A DNA stretch of 64,000 nucleotides, taken from Zelopaecilomyces penicillatus. Lineage: Eukaryota > Ascomycota > Sordariomycetes > Hypocreales > Pseudodiploosporaceae. Under the pieces are notes generated by a model. It was not told where the DNA came from. It ran no database searches and saw only the letters and a list, made by a program, of their open reading frames with translations. The stretch's first letter is position 1. Each line of letters starts with the position of its first letter. This document shows, piece by piece, positions 22,090-34,647 of the stretch. The stretch is from assembly GCA_005765155.1 (NCBI GenBank), contig VCCP01000001.1, positions 3,534,001 through 3,598,000 of the forward strand, written 5' to 3'. The position numbers and the translations under genes are program-made.

Positions 22090-25000
22090 AGTTTGGTCAT
22101 ACCAGCGTCATCAAAGTCAATCAGATGCCCAATTTCCCATCTGAATAAAAAGGTTTGGAAGCAATAAACCCAAAAAGAAAATCCCAACAAGGCTAAGTGC
22201 TGACGCATGGACAGAAAAAAAATGGTAATTATGCCCGCCTTCGGTTGCGCACTGTGCTTAGGTGGTGATGACTCGGTGGAGTTTTATTCATGAGCTTGGT
22301 GAGCTTCAGCGGGTTGTAGTGTGTGGGTGACTGTTTTCCTTCGGCAGATCTTCACCTCCAAGTGGCAGACGCGAAGCCGCGTAGCGCAAGCCATGGAACT
22401 GGTTATTTGGTTCGTCTTTTTCTTGGCAGAGACTTGAACGTTTCAGTCACCATGACAGGTTCTAGTCTGTCTTGTTCCCGCTCCTAGTACTAATTTTTGA
22501 GGTACTTGAATCCAAGCCAGGGCGTTGAAGTTCAGCCTGTAACGAGGACCGTGTCATGTCAAGGCATTTGCAGCTATACCGTAACGCCACCGGGAGGCGA
22601 ACCTTGATGGCATTTGCTTGTAGAAAGTCTAGACCTGAGAAAGATGAGCAGCAAGCTCGGGAGTTTATGGACGCTCTGATGGATGCCCGTGAGCCGGCCT
22701 CGCCCGGTTCGGAGCCGAAGTAAGAAGGAGGCAAGCGGTGCTTTGGCAAAGGGTCATGACCAAGGGTCCAACGTTTCCCTGGATTGCAACTTGTATAGCT
22801 AAAATGCGACTTTTTCTGATTGATGTGTTGTTCTGGGCGAGTTGCTCAATCTCATTAAAACTACTGGTATGATGGCTAGAAAATTCATTTGCGGCGTTGG
22901 ATGGTCGGCCACCAAGTTCACACGATGGCTTTAAGAGGCCAAGTGCTTGTACAGTACGTATTATTCCATTTACAAACGCTGTTGAAGTACACCTATGTAG
23001 TTCGCTAGCCTTTGCCTCCCGAACCACAGATCAGTGGCCGCGAGGGATCTACTGCAGGTGTAGGGGCGATCGGAGGAAGCAAAGGAGAAAAGGAGAACAG
23101 AATCAACGGCGATAAAAAAAACAAAACCGGAGAAAGGAAGGCTTAGCGCCTACTATATTTCTTCAATATGAAGATGAATGGACAATATCAGAAGAGCAAT
23201 ATATGAGGTACCTACCTACCTAGGCAGAAGAGAGCCATGACAGGGTTTGATAACAGGGGCATCAAGGAGCAATGCTTCCGCTGTTTGTTGTGGGAAACGG
23301 TTAGTTGGTAGACCTTGTCAACATGAGCCTCGCTTGTTCTTGTCCTGCATCGTCTTCATGCTTGTCTTGCAATTTGTCTTCTTTGGATTTTCGGAGGGGA
23401 GTCTCGGTATCACTTATTTACCACTAGGAAGGGAGAGAAGAAAGAAAGAGTCATAATCAACGCCCCGATACAGCCCGATTGCCAACGTCATTAAACACCA
23501 GGAACATCGAGGCTAAAAGCTAGTTTGTGGAAATCAGATATCAGGTGACGACCCAACAGCCACGATCAACGGCAAATAAAAGAAAGAAAAAGACAGAGGT
23601 GTGGCAGCTTAAGTGGCCCTGTACTGTACTCCTAGGAATGACGATCCAGGGGGGGGAAAGGGGGGGGGGGGGGTTACAGTAACAAGTAGTTGGATTATTT
23701 CAAGAGTCATTCAGGAAAGCTGACATTGGACGACGGGCGGAAACTGTGCTCTAGACAGGAGAGACTGTAATTAGTATGCTCTTGTTGGTTGCAAGATCTA
23801 GAAAAACCGTTTCATCGACGGGAGGAGGGGGGTGGGTATCCAACCCCATTTGCCTGGGGGCTCGGGATCAGCCTTGTGAATCATACGATTTCTCTTGTAG
23901 AATGGGTGACGAATACAATGCTCCCTAGTTTGTCTCTAGTGAACTGGTTCCGTGCCCACCACCCAACTATATCATGCCGACAAGCCTCGCAATACACACG
24001 GTATTGGGGGAGGGACAGAGAAAGAGTCATGTCCCTTGTAAAGACGTGCTTCCTAGTTGTCCTAGCTCCAAGCCTCCAACCACCTCCTCGGTTGGGGCCG
24101 TCAGGCTGAAGCAGCGACGAAGGCTTCCCCGCATAAAACGAAGCCCTGAGGGTCACGCCACACATAGAACATGAATGACAGGCCTGGTGTCTGCTATGCA
24201 TCCCGTACTCTCCACAACTGAGCAATTAATAGGTAGGTAGGTAGGTAGTAGTTGATGGGGCAAGAAGCAAGCACACTCCCCTCATTTGTATCTTGCTCAG
24301 TTTAGGTACGCATGGATGGATCTATGTTTCGAGATGAATTGCCATTAGCGTTTTTTTTTTTTGGCGGAAATGCTTCAGAACGCCCGCCTTGCAATGTTTG
24401 CACCAGCCAATAGAATGGGACGGATGCCGGCCGGTAGCTGAAAGTGTGCGGTAGCTAAGCAATTGATTGGTTCATTGCCAGCGGGGGGCAATTATAATCT
24501 CCAGTGACATACAGCCTACAGGGCACCTAGGGGCATGCATTACAGCAGGGTCAGGCTGCCCGTTGCAGAATTGCACCACCATCTTTCTCAGATGCGCCTT
24601 CGATGTCGATGTCGATATTGAAGGGGGGCCACTCACTCCTACGTAGGTATGCACTAACAAGTAGGTACCTGATACCTAACGAAATCATTTTATCGAAACC
24701 ATGGATGGCTCTGCCATTTTAATTATCAATTACACAAAGGTTGCTCTCTATGCGCCCTTTCAACGTGTAACTTGCAGGACCTTGAGAAGGGGAAGCAAAA
24801 GGTCTTGGAGAGCAGAGAACAGCATGAGAAGCCATCTGCCGATGAATGTTTACCTTTGACAAATGTCGCTGCGGCTCCAACAGGTAGGGGGGAGGGGGGT
24901 ACTATAATTAAATCTAAGTTTGCATACCTACTAAGATAGATAGCTACGATAACTAGGTACTACTATTGTTAATATCATCATGATGGTTCCATGGAATATT

Positions 25001-26395
25001 CCAGATCAACGCCAAGATCAAAGACCGGAGAACTGGTCGCTATGGGAAGAGGCAGGTCCCCCACGACGCCCGTAAGGCTCTTACTTCACATTAAAGTGGA
25101 GAAATATTAGGGAATCTTTCCATGTATAAACTCTAATGCCGAATGCCCAGTAGTAATAATACCTAATACATAATCCACAACAGCACGTGGATTAGGGAGC
25201 TGAGAGAGTGCAGGGGGTACGCAAGACACTTGTGGTCTAGCAGGGCAGCATGAAAGTTGAGTGGTCAGACAAAGCCAGCAAGGCGCCCGCTGTTTGCATA
25301 CGTAGTATGTACTAACTTGTTTATTACAGAGTGTCGCAACTAGTGGCCAGACAAGTCAGGCTAGGTAGGTAGTATTAGATGCTAAGTGCCTAGGAAGGTA
25401 AAGTCTCAACGTCAAGGACATGTTTAAACAAGCCCTGTCTGGCCGTGTACTAGCCAAATGCCTGGTTGGGGGCGATGCCGTCGCCGCCTCCGCCCCGGCC
25501 CCGACTTCCGGGGGTTTCCTGTCTCCATATCGATGTTTCCCAATCGAGTGCTATCTTTTGCGCCCGTTGAAATCTCGAAGCGAGAATGCCACCCTACCTA
25601 AGGAACGGTCCCAGAGTTGCCCCAACCAACGGCGCCTCCTTTCTTGCACCACTGTGCAGCTGGGCAGGTACATTACTGTGACCTACACGGTTACACCCAC
25701 ACCTACATCTTGCCCCCTAGGTAGTACACTCAGTCTACGAGCGGAGCTGAAAACAGGAAAGTGGTGGAAGGTGGAGAGCGAGAAAGAAAACAGTAACGGC
25801 GCCTACCAGCCGAGATATCAAAGGGGGGGGGTGGGGGAGCATATCACGCTTGACATGGCAGGCAAGTGAGAATGGAGTGACTTCTGGTTTGTCTAGAAAA
25901 GACGTGTGCTGTTAGAGGGGACACAAAGATAAGATCAAACCAAGACAGAAGATTTAATCTGACATATTGACATCCTATCCACAGTTATGGAAGCTACTAC
26001 GGGGGTGACAGCAGTATGCTTTCCTTCTTAGTGACCCGTATGGCAAGGGAGAACGTGGCTTGTGTTTTTTTTTGGGTTGCGTAACTTGCATATGTTTCCT
26101 CGGAAAGGTAGGCACAGACGGCATGGGACTTGCTGTGAAGGGGACGCATCTTGCCTCTTCGGATGACTGAATTGGGCAAGGGGTGGATAAGAAGTGGGAA
26201 GGAAGTGACAACACTGCCAACAGAAGGCATGAGCGACTGGTCTGAGGCACTGTATGAGGGACTGCAGAGGAGACTGCTAGGCTCCGGGGTTATAGTGAGA
26301 ACACAATAACAAAAACTGCTGAGAGAGAAAAAGTGACAGCTCGGCATATCTTGGACTACTGTCTCTCGTGGGCGTGTCCCTGCTTTCGCCGCCGC

Positions 26396-26415
26396 CAGCC
26401 AGCCAGCCAGCCAGC
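26396..26415. repeat. (CCAG)n tetranucleotide microsatellite
   Basis: Five tandem CCAG units follow a GCCGCC run in the spacer upstream of the bHLH gene. Confidence 0.8.
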
Positions 26416-26915
26416 AAACCAAGATGCCTGCCGGTGTGCCATGGGGATGCCACAGGAGAGGTGTCATGGACCAGCCATACACCTTGCTTAGCTCTCGCAG
26501 GTTCTCACACACTCACACACAACCTTGCCACAAGCCCTCTACGAACCCACCAAGAACACGCACGAACCATCTATTTCGAGGCTTTTCGCCAAGGCCAAGC
26601 CCAGCCCAGTTCAGCCCGGTTGGTAGCTAGGGCTGGTAGACCAAACTCCATGATGCTGGGGCGCTTGTCAAACGACGACCCCTAAATGCCTCCCTTCACT
26701 CGACGACGGCATTCGGACTCCCAAAGCCATTGTAGTTCGCTAACAGGGCTCTGGACATCTTCCTGTGGCCTAGCTTGCCGCCTCGCCCGACTCAGTAGAG
26801 CGCTGCGGCCGAAATAACGGCCAGACTATGCAATGATAATTTAGACTAGGTAATCGCACATTATTCTGAAACCCACAGGTCTTGCTTGTACAGAAAGTAT
26901 ATATTATTAAGGTCA

Positions 26916-26931
26916 TACTACCTAGGTAGTA
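26916..26931. repeat. 16-bp perfect palindrome of a dispersed motif
   Basis: TACTACCTAGGTAGTA reads the same on both strands. Shorter versions of the same core (ACCTAGGTA or ACCTACCTAGGTA) occur in several other spacers of this window. Confidence 0.8.
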
Positions 26932-27511
26932 CGGGTTCATCTCTGCAGCCCTTCCACCCCTTCTCCTACTATGATCATCAACTACCTACCTAGGTATTGG
27001 TTGGTCAATTCTATCGTCCAAAGCATCTGGTAAATCCGGTCGTTACAGTCTCTGCTTGTACCCAAACCACGGGAACGTATCCTTCCTGCACAACCAACAT
27101 TGACCTATGCCCAGCCTCCCCTAATCTCTTCATCTACTTTGTGTGTTATCATTGTGCTTCTTGTGTCTTCGTCATTATCTATTCAGCGAAAGACCACAAG
27201 CAACTTGACATCATCTTTCCCAATAAACATTCAAACAAAAGACTTTCTTGCAAAACACCAAAAACACTGGCAGTAGAGTCCCTTCTTTCGGACGGAGGCT
27301 CTCGGTCGGCACGATCAGGTCGTCCAAGTAACGCATCCGAAGTTCTCCGCTTCTCGACCTCAGGGGAAAGGCCAGCTTCTCCCCCGCCTCCCACATAGCT
27401 TCCCTGTTTCTCAGGTTGTGGATTGTCGTGTGGATCCCTTTGTTCGACCCAAATCTTCACAGCTCATTCCCTGAACACTACCTGAGCCAAAATTGTGTAT
27501 TTGGTTCCATT

Positions 27512-29287
27512 ATGAGCAACGAGATTCAACACTGGGCTCCAATCACCGAGAGCAGGTCAGCAAGCCTGGCGGTTCACCATTGTGGCTCTTCGCCTATTTC
27601 CCCTAAACCAGCTTCAACAATGCGGACGGAACTCTCCTGGAGGCCCAACATGACGCCTCTCAGCCAAACCAGTCCCCCGCCTATCACGACATCAGGGCAG
27701 ACTTTCAATTCTTCGACGCCCATCATTCCCAACTTTTCATATGCAAACTTCACACCGCCAGCATCATCGCAATATTCTCCACAAGTCACCTCCCTCTCAG
27801 AGAGGCCAAGCTTAGATGGAGATTCAGAATTACATGACGCAAAAAGGGTCAAGGTTGTCTCTTCTTCCCAACATGGGGATTCGATAACCCCTTGGGCTCC
27901 GTTCCATCCCGGCACGAATGCCGATGAGCTTGAGAGCTATGAAATTGATTATTCACAACAACAAACCTTTGCAAACAACCAAGACAGGTGGGTAAAGTCA
28001 TATCCAGTTTTACAACATTGGTCATGAAGATCACAGAATTCCTCGCTAACAGGTGTAAAAATCGATAAAAAGACTCTATGATGGTGATGTGACGCCGGGA
28101 TTGAGCCGCAGTCTCTATTCCAAGTCCATGATCCCCTTTGGTGACGATAGATTTGCCACAAATAGCCCCTTTACACCTTCACTATCCGACGAAGACGATA
28201 TCTTGGATCCTTTAAAGCTACCTCAGACATCTTCTCCCAAAGTCCAAATATCAACAGGACATACAGGACAATCGGAGTTCCATACCAATAATAGTTTTCC
28301 ATCTTCGCAACAACTGGGCTGGGAACATCCTCAAGTAGGCAGTATACCATCGGGTTCAGGGCCGGCGTCGGACTACGACCCAGCACCTACAGACTCGAGC
28401 AGGGGAATTTGGAATGGGTTTTCTTCAGACAGGGAATACGACGTAACTGAACACCAGCGTCTCCTGAGGATCGCAATGGGGACAAAATCTATGAAAAGTG
28501 ATTTAGTTTCTACCAACGGTCTTGGCCCAGGGTATAATACTGCTGCTGGCACTGGCCAGAGCATTGGCCAGTCTCGCACCTCGGGCAGCAGCATTGGTCC
28601 GAAACACGTCCCGTCACACGCAAAGCTGCTGATTCAGTCATATACATACCCGCATGCCACACGAACTAGTAGCAGCACCCCCAGCGGAGATGAGGACAGC
28701 TTCAGACGGAAGCAGCCAAGACGCAACACAGTCTTGCCATCGTCACGGCTGCCCACAGACCCACAAGAAGCAGAGGTAAATATTAAGATGAAGTCCACAG
28801 ACAGGATGGCCCACAACGATGTGGAGAGAAAGTACCGCATGAATCTCAAAGACAAGATTACGGAGCTACGAAATGCAATCCCGGCGTTACAGTACCCTTT
28901 TGATGAGGACGGTGATGAGAACGGGGCGACGGCACACCCGGCTGCTAAAGTGAGCAAGGTTAGTAGCAGCTTCTTCATAACTGTCCTATTTTTTTCTCTC
29001 GTCTTCCCAGGTGTTCTTCACCCTTTGTTCTCATAGCTTTCTCAGACTTTAAGGCAGAAAAACGCTAACAATAACTTTCCGAAAACAAACAGGGTACTGT
29101 ATTGACAAAAGCTACCGAGTACATCCATCAGCTGGAACAGCACAACCGCGCTATCCTGGCAGAACACCATCAGCTTGCCCTGCGTTTACAGGCTTTTGAG
29201 TCGTTGTTCGGAAATTCTATGAGAAACCAGGGCATGGTGATGCCGAGTCATAGTATGACACTTTTCGAGCCAAGAGGTTTCTGCTGA
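27512..29287 (+). CDS. bHLH transcription factor, SREBP-type basic region
   Basis: Nuclear DNA-binding regulator of about 518 residues. Exons are 27512-27987, 28073-28958 and 29093-29287. The N-terminal 390 residues are Ser/Pro/Thr-rich (activation-type, disordered). The bHLH spans about residues 400-480: basic region HNDVERKYRMNLKDKI, helix 1 ITELRNAIPAL, a loop with acidic insert (FDEDGDENG) and helix 2 GTVLTKATEYIHQLEQHN, which is extended by a leucine-zipper-like stretch. The Tyr in ERKYR replaces the Arg of ordinary bHLH proteins; this Tyr marks the SREBP family and allows binding to sterol-response elements as well as E-boxes. No membrane segments follow, so unlike membrane-bound SREBP it should be constitutively soluble, as in short fungal SrbB-like or GlcD-gamma-like factors. 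Intron 1 uses a distant AAG acceptor, fixed by frame; helix 2 is separated from the loop by intron 2. Confidence 0.88.
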
Positions 29288-29850
29288 GTTGCAAGAAACA
29301 ACATACAAGATAAAATCAAAGAGCTGAAAGAAGGAATGAGGAATCATATCCTACTCAGACAAATATTAAGAGCAGGAAATGTTTGCTATTGATTGTTGTT
29401 ATGCAGTAGATTTTTACGGCGTTAAGCGGCGATACCACAGGAGAGTGTATTTCAAGGTATATCTGAACTCTTCATTACATGTCATGAGAAAGAGGGGAGA
29501 TCAATCCTGGGTGAATATTGGATCTAGGTAAATTCATGATTACTCAAGGATGAGAGTTGCAGGAAACGCATACTGGTTTTGATTATTTTGTTTTCCAGAC
29601 CCTAATTGAAATAGTGTGCTGGCAGGATGTCAATCCGCAATTTATGATTGGAATCGAGAGTACAAATAAATAGCTGAATGCGATACATATTGCTTTGCTG
29701 TTGGAGTTATTCAATGTGTTGTTTCAGAGAGATTGACAAGTTGGCCCAAGAGTCAAGACTTTTTGTCACTCAAGGCCAGGGTCAGGGCGGGCAGCTTTTG
29801 ATGATTTACAAGGGGTTTGTGGTACAGTTCTGGTCGACTCAATTATTTTG
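29288..29850. other. Convergent spacer bHLH / ICP55
   Basis: A 563-bp 3'-3' spacer, AT-rich. It has no ORF or RNA gene that I can support; presumably both polyadenylation regions. Confidence 0.5.
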
Positions 29851-31501
29851 TCAGTCTCTCAAAGCTTCAATGTCTGCGACCTCTTTGACAGCCTCTGTCG
29901 ACAAGATATACGGCGTATCTTCATCGACACAAATGCTATCCTCAATACGGACGCCCATGCCCCTGAAGTGCGCCGGCCACCGCTCATCGTTGGGCACGTA
30001 GATGCCAGGCTCTATAGTCACGCAGTGACCCTTACGCAGCATCTCTCTCCTGCTATACCCGGGGCAATCATGAACGTCTAGACCAATGTAGTGTCCGACG
30101 TGGTGGGGGAATAGTTGGTTGATGTTGTGCATGGATACATTGAAGCCCAACGCCTTGAGTTGGTCGACTAAGCCGCGGACGGTGACGCCGTGAATGTCTT
30201 CGAGCGACATCCTAGCACTCTGGCTGCATAGTGACACGCTTGTGCGCTGGACTTTAAGGACAGCTTCGTAGAGATCGCGCTGGGCCGGCGTGAATTTTCC
30301 AGAAGCAGGCCATGTACGGGAGATGTCGGTGATGTAGGTGCCGTACTGACCGCCGGCGTCGATGAGGATGAACTCGTCTTCCCGAAAGGTGTTGTTGTTA
30401 ACGGTGTAATGAATGCAGTTGCCACGCTCGCCACCTGCAATGACGGGGATGTAGGCAGGTCCTTCACAACCGTTGATGGTAAACTCATAGTCAAGAAAGG
30501 CATGCAAGTCTCTCTCCTTCGCCCACGGCCGCCCCATTGCCTTGGTGATGGCACGGCCGGAGATCTGGCCTGCGCGCCGCATGTTGGCCACCTCGGCCGG
30601 GCTCTTGATCACCCGCAGCTTGTTCATAACCGGGTGGAGCGAAGTCCTAGCGGTGCCGGCTTCCTGGCCCATGAAGAACTTCCATAGTAGGTTGTTGTTC
30701 GCCGAGCTGCCGCCGCCCCTGGACGGTTGGACATCCGTGTACACGAGCTTTGCGGAGTCGAGCAGCGCAGGCAGAATGGCTTCAATGCGGTCTACAGAGT
30801 GCGCCTCATCGGCATTGAAGATGTCCTCGGCAGCCTCGACGCCGTTTCGGTAGCCGGACCACTGCTCCTCCCGCGGGTCCTTGGGTTTGACAAACATGTG
30901 GAAGATGTAGTCGCCAAATTTGTGGCCGGTCTTTTCGATGACGGCAACGGCATCGGGCTCCTCCCATCCAGTGAGCCAGAGGAAATTGGACTCCTGTCTA
31001 TATGTGTGGAAGACGGCGCCGGATTTGTATTGGAGAGCGGCGGCGTGCAAAACGGCAACGCCACCTTCGGGCATGGCATCGGCGAGGGCGGCGCGGCGGT
31101 CGGCATATTCTTGGGCTGTGATTCCGGCCGTCACTATTCGAAAAGGAAGGAAGAAAGCAAAATCGTTAGCTATTGTGTGTTCTTGGTTTCCCTTGCGCCT
31201 GCTTGTTGCAGTTAAAATTCGAGGCAAGCAGAAAAGGCCTACCTTCGCCCGCTTTGAGGATATGGGGGTGTGTCTCGTGGACTGGCTGCCCAAACTGGAG
31301 GCTCGCCGCTGAGATAGAGGAGGAGGAGGAGGAGGAAGAGGAGGCATAGCTTCGATGCTGCCGAGCCAATTGGATTGAGGCGGTGATATGGGATCTTGAA
31401 TTGGTGCCGGCACTGCTGCTAGGCCATTGGCGCGGCGTTATATGCCATGACGAAGTCCTCTGGGGGACCAGGGTTCGAAGGGATGGTCGAAGGAGCTTCA
31501 T
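29851..31501 (-). CDS. ICP55: Mitochondrial intermediate cleaving peptidase ICP55 (Xaa-Pro aminopeptidase family)
   Basis: Mitochondrial M24B metallopeptidase. Icp55 removes one destabilising residue from the N-terminus of imported proteins after MPP cleavage. Exon 1 (31501-31243) encodes an Arg/Ser/Thr-rich targeting presequence with a poly-Ser tract (about residues 52-62), followed by FGQPVHETHPHILKAGE. Exon 2 (31133-29851) continues with VTAGITAQEYADRR. Total about 513 residues. An N-terminal creatinase-like domain precedes the pita-bread domain, where the dinuclear metal ligands are visible: Asp in ILIDAGGQYG, Asp in TDISRTWP, His in HHVGHYIGLDVHD, Glu in VTIEPGIY and Glu in GVRIEDSI. The poly-Ser tract is coded by an AGG-rich triplet repeat on the plus strand (about 31318-31344), a possible length-variable site. 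Confidence 0.93.
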
Positions 31502-32538
31502 ATTATATTGTATGGCGGATACAAGTACTGTCTTGGGGGAGTCCGTGTCGGGGATGACTTCATGTTCTCCGGCACGTCGTAAAGCCCAGCGGGAAACGGC
31601 GAGAATTAATAGTCAATCAATCAATCAAAAAACCCTCTCCAACTCCAGTTGCATCATGAATGGTTTTTTTTTTTTTGAATGTTGTCTGAGTTGCGAATCA
31701 AAAGACCATCTGCACCTGCGAGATCGCATTCCAGGAAACAGGAATTATAATGCAAGACTGTAGTCGGGATTGGGTCGATGAAAGATGTGTATGCATAAGC
31801 AGGAATGCAAGTCCGTCGGATTGGTTCATTAGCAGCCGCCTAGCCAGTTATGCCGGGCCAGTTACGCGATCTCGCAGAGGCGGAGGCCACTCAACATGCG
31901 CGACTTGGTTGCCCTACCCCCTCAAGCCCCCACTGTTCAGCGCGATGCTAGCTGTATCTGTAGCCGTTAGTGAGCTCGTTGTGCACGAGTTATGCGTAGC
32001 TGTTGGTGTGTTGTGTGGCGGTTGCTGTGTGCGGCGGGCTGGCCCGTGCGTGTTTTTAGCAGGTAGGCCCGACACAGCTTAGCGCTGTTGTGCCAAGCGC
32101 GAAGAGCCCGTCAACACCACCACCAGCTTCTCCATCAGACCTCTGTTTCTTCACACACACACACACTCACACACACAACCACGCTCCTTCGCCCTCTCCG
32201 CAGCAAAATACCTCCCAAAGCAGAAGGGCCTCTTCTCCTCCTCTCGACTCTCCAGCACTGCATTGTGCTGTCCTGCCAGGTCCTTCTTTTTAACCTCAAT
32301 GTCGTCTTAACATCTTTTAAGCAGCCGTCTGTGAGCTCGCGTCATTTGACGTGTCCGCCCGGGGACCCTGCACGTCGCGTGCTCGCCACAGAAACCACCA
32401 CCAAAGCCCCTCTTCTTGCCTCGAAAAAAAAAAACACTTCCACGCTTCTCGACAGTGTGTCTTTTTCTTTTGCCTTCCCTTTTCTTTGCCTTTTCAAGTC
32501 CTCCCCAGGACATGACGATTGGGGCTTAAGGGTTTTAC
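31502..32538. promoter_or_regulatory. Divergent spacer ICP55 / DBF4
   Basis: A 1,037-bp spacer holding both promoters. The DBF4 side (about 32070-32530) is C/T-rich, with an imperfect CA dinucleotide run (about 32154-32178) and A/T homopolymers, a usual layout for a long fungal 5' leader. No TATA box or full ACGCGT site was seen; TTGGCGCGG at about 31427 resembles an E2F/MBF-type core. Confidence 0.45.
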
Positions 32539-34647
32539 ATGGCAACCGTATCTCTATCCCCCTCGCCAGTCTCCATCGCGGCCATGAACTCGAGGCGAGC
32601 TCCCCTTGCCAACAATCCCAACGTCATCAACTCTCCTCTACGCGGGCCCTCGGCCTTGGCTGGCTTTGGGAAACCGAAACGCTCCTATGCCACGATCCAG
32701 CGAGAAGAGCCCTATGGGCAGCCTCCCCCGGTGAAGAAGCAGGTCCTTGAGAATGGCACCCAGCGCGCTGTTCGTTCCCCAACCAAACCCGTGGCCCGTC
32801 CACAAGTTCTGCTGCAGCGTGCAACTGCACGCTCTACAATAAGTCAACGTGCCAGCAGAATTCCGACGAACTCGAGATCTGGTCAGGATGTGGAAACCGA
32901 GAAGGAGGTGTGGAAGAAGCACCACAGGGCTAAATTCCCCAAGATGGTGTTCTACTTTGAGAGTATACCGGATGATATACGAGCGAAGCTGACGAAGAGA
33001 GTCACGTATCTCGGTGCTGTATGTTTTGCGTGAATATCATTATCCTCTTGCTTGAGCTTGAAGACTTACAATTGAGGAAATACAGCGTCAGGAGCCTTTT
33101 TTTTCTATTGACGTCACACACGTTGTAACGACTCGAGCAATCCCTCCCGAGAGGTCAGAATCTGGAAGTCTTGGAGTAGTGCACCAGGAGCCTGAGCCGG
33201 AACCAGAACATCATCCAAATGAGCAACCCCAGACAATCAATCCATCATTACTCGACCGAAATACAGCTGCCAGAAGGAAATTACTATTCGAGTTCCGACA
33301 TGCCCCAATGCCATCGCACCAGCCGGATGACCCGACGAGGAGAAACAGCCGTCCTCGCAATAATGATGTTCTTCACAAGGCCCGTGAGATGGGGAAAAAG
33401 ATTTGGTCTCTTGACAAGTTCCAGACCATGTTGTCGGTTCTATTAGAATCAGAAAGTCAGAGCAACAGCTACAGCTCCAGATCTGCTAGCTTGAAGAGTC
33501 AATATGGCACCTCAAAGAGCACTCACGAACCCAACTTGCTTCAATTGCTGCATAATGAGCGTATCAATGGTCCGTCAGATCGGGATCCTACCGCAGTGAC
33601 TCGGGAACTCGTCTATTTCAAGGGACCTTATGTGTATATCTGGGACATGGATGAGAAACAGAAGCCCATCATGGTACGCGAGTACGCCAAGGTAGCCAAC
33701 AAGACAGATGGCGAATGGCCACAGTTTCGCAGTGTCGGGAATGGACGCTGCCCTTTCGTGGAGGAGGTCGAAGTTCCTGACAGAGAACAGCGAAAGAGTC
33801 GTGAGCGAGAAAGAGCTCGAGTGACAGCCAAGCGAGAAGAGTCTTTACAAATCCTCAAGGCTCCAGAGATTCCTCAACCGAAGCCAGTGACAGGCAAGCG
33901 GACATTGACCGAGATGGAAGATGGACAGGACAAGGCTCGTGGAGTAACACCGACGGATATATTCAACCCCGCCAAAGCAGCCTTGTCTAAGCAGACTGAG
34001 ATGCGTCCGCAGAATGCCTTTACAAGTCGGGCTGAAAGCGCTCGTCTTTTGGGTGGAGAGCCAGTTGCTTCAGGCATTCAAAACTCTAATATTACATCCG
34101 CCATTCGGTCTCAAATGATCTCGTCTACATCTGGTATCAACGGAGCCAAGGCAGGAACCAGCAAAGAGGTTCATGGGCTACAAAGAAAGGTTTTGCAAAA
34201 GACAAATACAGCTTCTCAGGATTTCAGTTCGCGTCGCCTTGCCGAGGTTTCAATGGATGTCGCGTCTAGCCGATCGACAACAATGGGCCGACACACTTCC
34301 AAGAACCTGCAGGGCCTTAACGACGAGAGCCAGCAAGTGGTGGAGAGTAAAGATAGAAAAGGCAGTGCACAGCCTCTCAAGAGCAAGAAGGATCTCAAAC
34401 CCGGTTACTGCGAGAACTGCCAGGATAAGTTTCGAGACTTTGATGAGGTTTGTACTCCTAATTCTAGTCGCTTTTTACGTCTTTCCCAACCTGTCTGCTA
34501 ACATTATCATAGCATATCCTCTCTCGAAAGCATCGCAAATTTGCGGAAAACGACGAAAACTGGACAGATTTGGATTCACTGCTTGTCCAGTTGAAACGTG
34601 TACCACGATATGCACCCATGGAATCGGAAGACGAAAGCAATTGGTAG
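32539..34647 (+). CDS. DBF4: DBF4/Dfp1/Him1, regulatory subunit of the DDK replication kinase
   Basis: Binds and activates Cdc7 kinase, which phosphorylates Mcm2-7 to fire replication origins. Exons 32539-33018, 33086-34447 and 34513-34647 give about 658 residues. Three family motifs appear in order. Motif N is BRCT-like (about 135-180: KMVFYFESIPDDIRAKLTKR, IDVTHVVTT). Motif M is at about 310-365 (LVYFKGPYVYIWDMDEKQKP, PIMVREY). Motif C is a CCHH zinc finger (about 600-625: GYCENCQDKFRDFDE then HILSRKHRKF), and intron 2 falls exactly inside this finger between the Cys pair and the His pair. Basic low-complexity sequence links the motifs. The start Met at 32539 opens MATVSLSPSPVS; an alternative is the in-frame Met at 32584 (MNSRRAPLANNP), and many fungal Dbf4 proteins begin near such an RRAPL segment. 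Confidence 0.93.

Larger units (their letters stand above)
22090..27511. other. Long gene-poor spacer upstream of the bHLH gene
   Basis: About 5.4 kb without a supportable gene. It has a dense scatter of CTACCTAGGTA-type motifs (about 23210, 24229-24250, 25364-25374, 26916-26931, 26983-26996), a 13-G run at 23661-23673 and a (CCAG)n run. The 149-codon ORF at 25420-25869 has mixed low-complexity composition and no domain. The last few hundred bases, rich in CT and CA, probably hold the promoter and long 5' leader of the bHLH gene. Confidence 0.5.

Noticed and set aside
22462..23027. Two minus-strand ORFs (95 and 120 codons) that might be fragments of a decayed gene
   Set aside because: No recognisable domain and no splice signals joining them into one frame convincingly.
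25420..25869. Plus-strand 149-codon ORF
   Set aside because: Composition is unlike the neighbouring genes, the frame crosses G runs, and no motif is visible.
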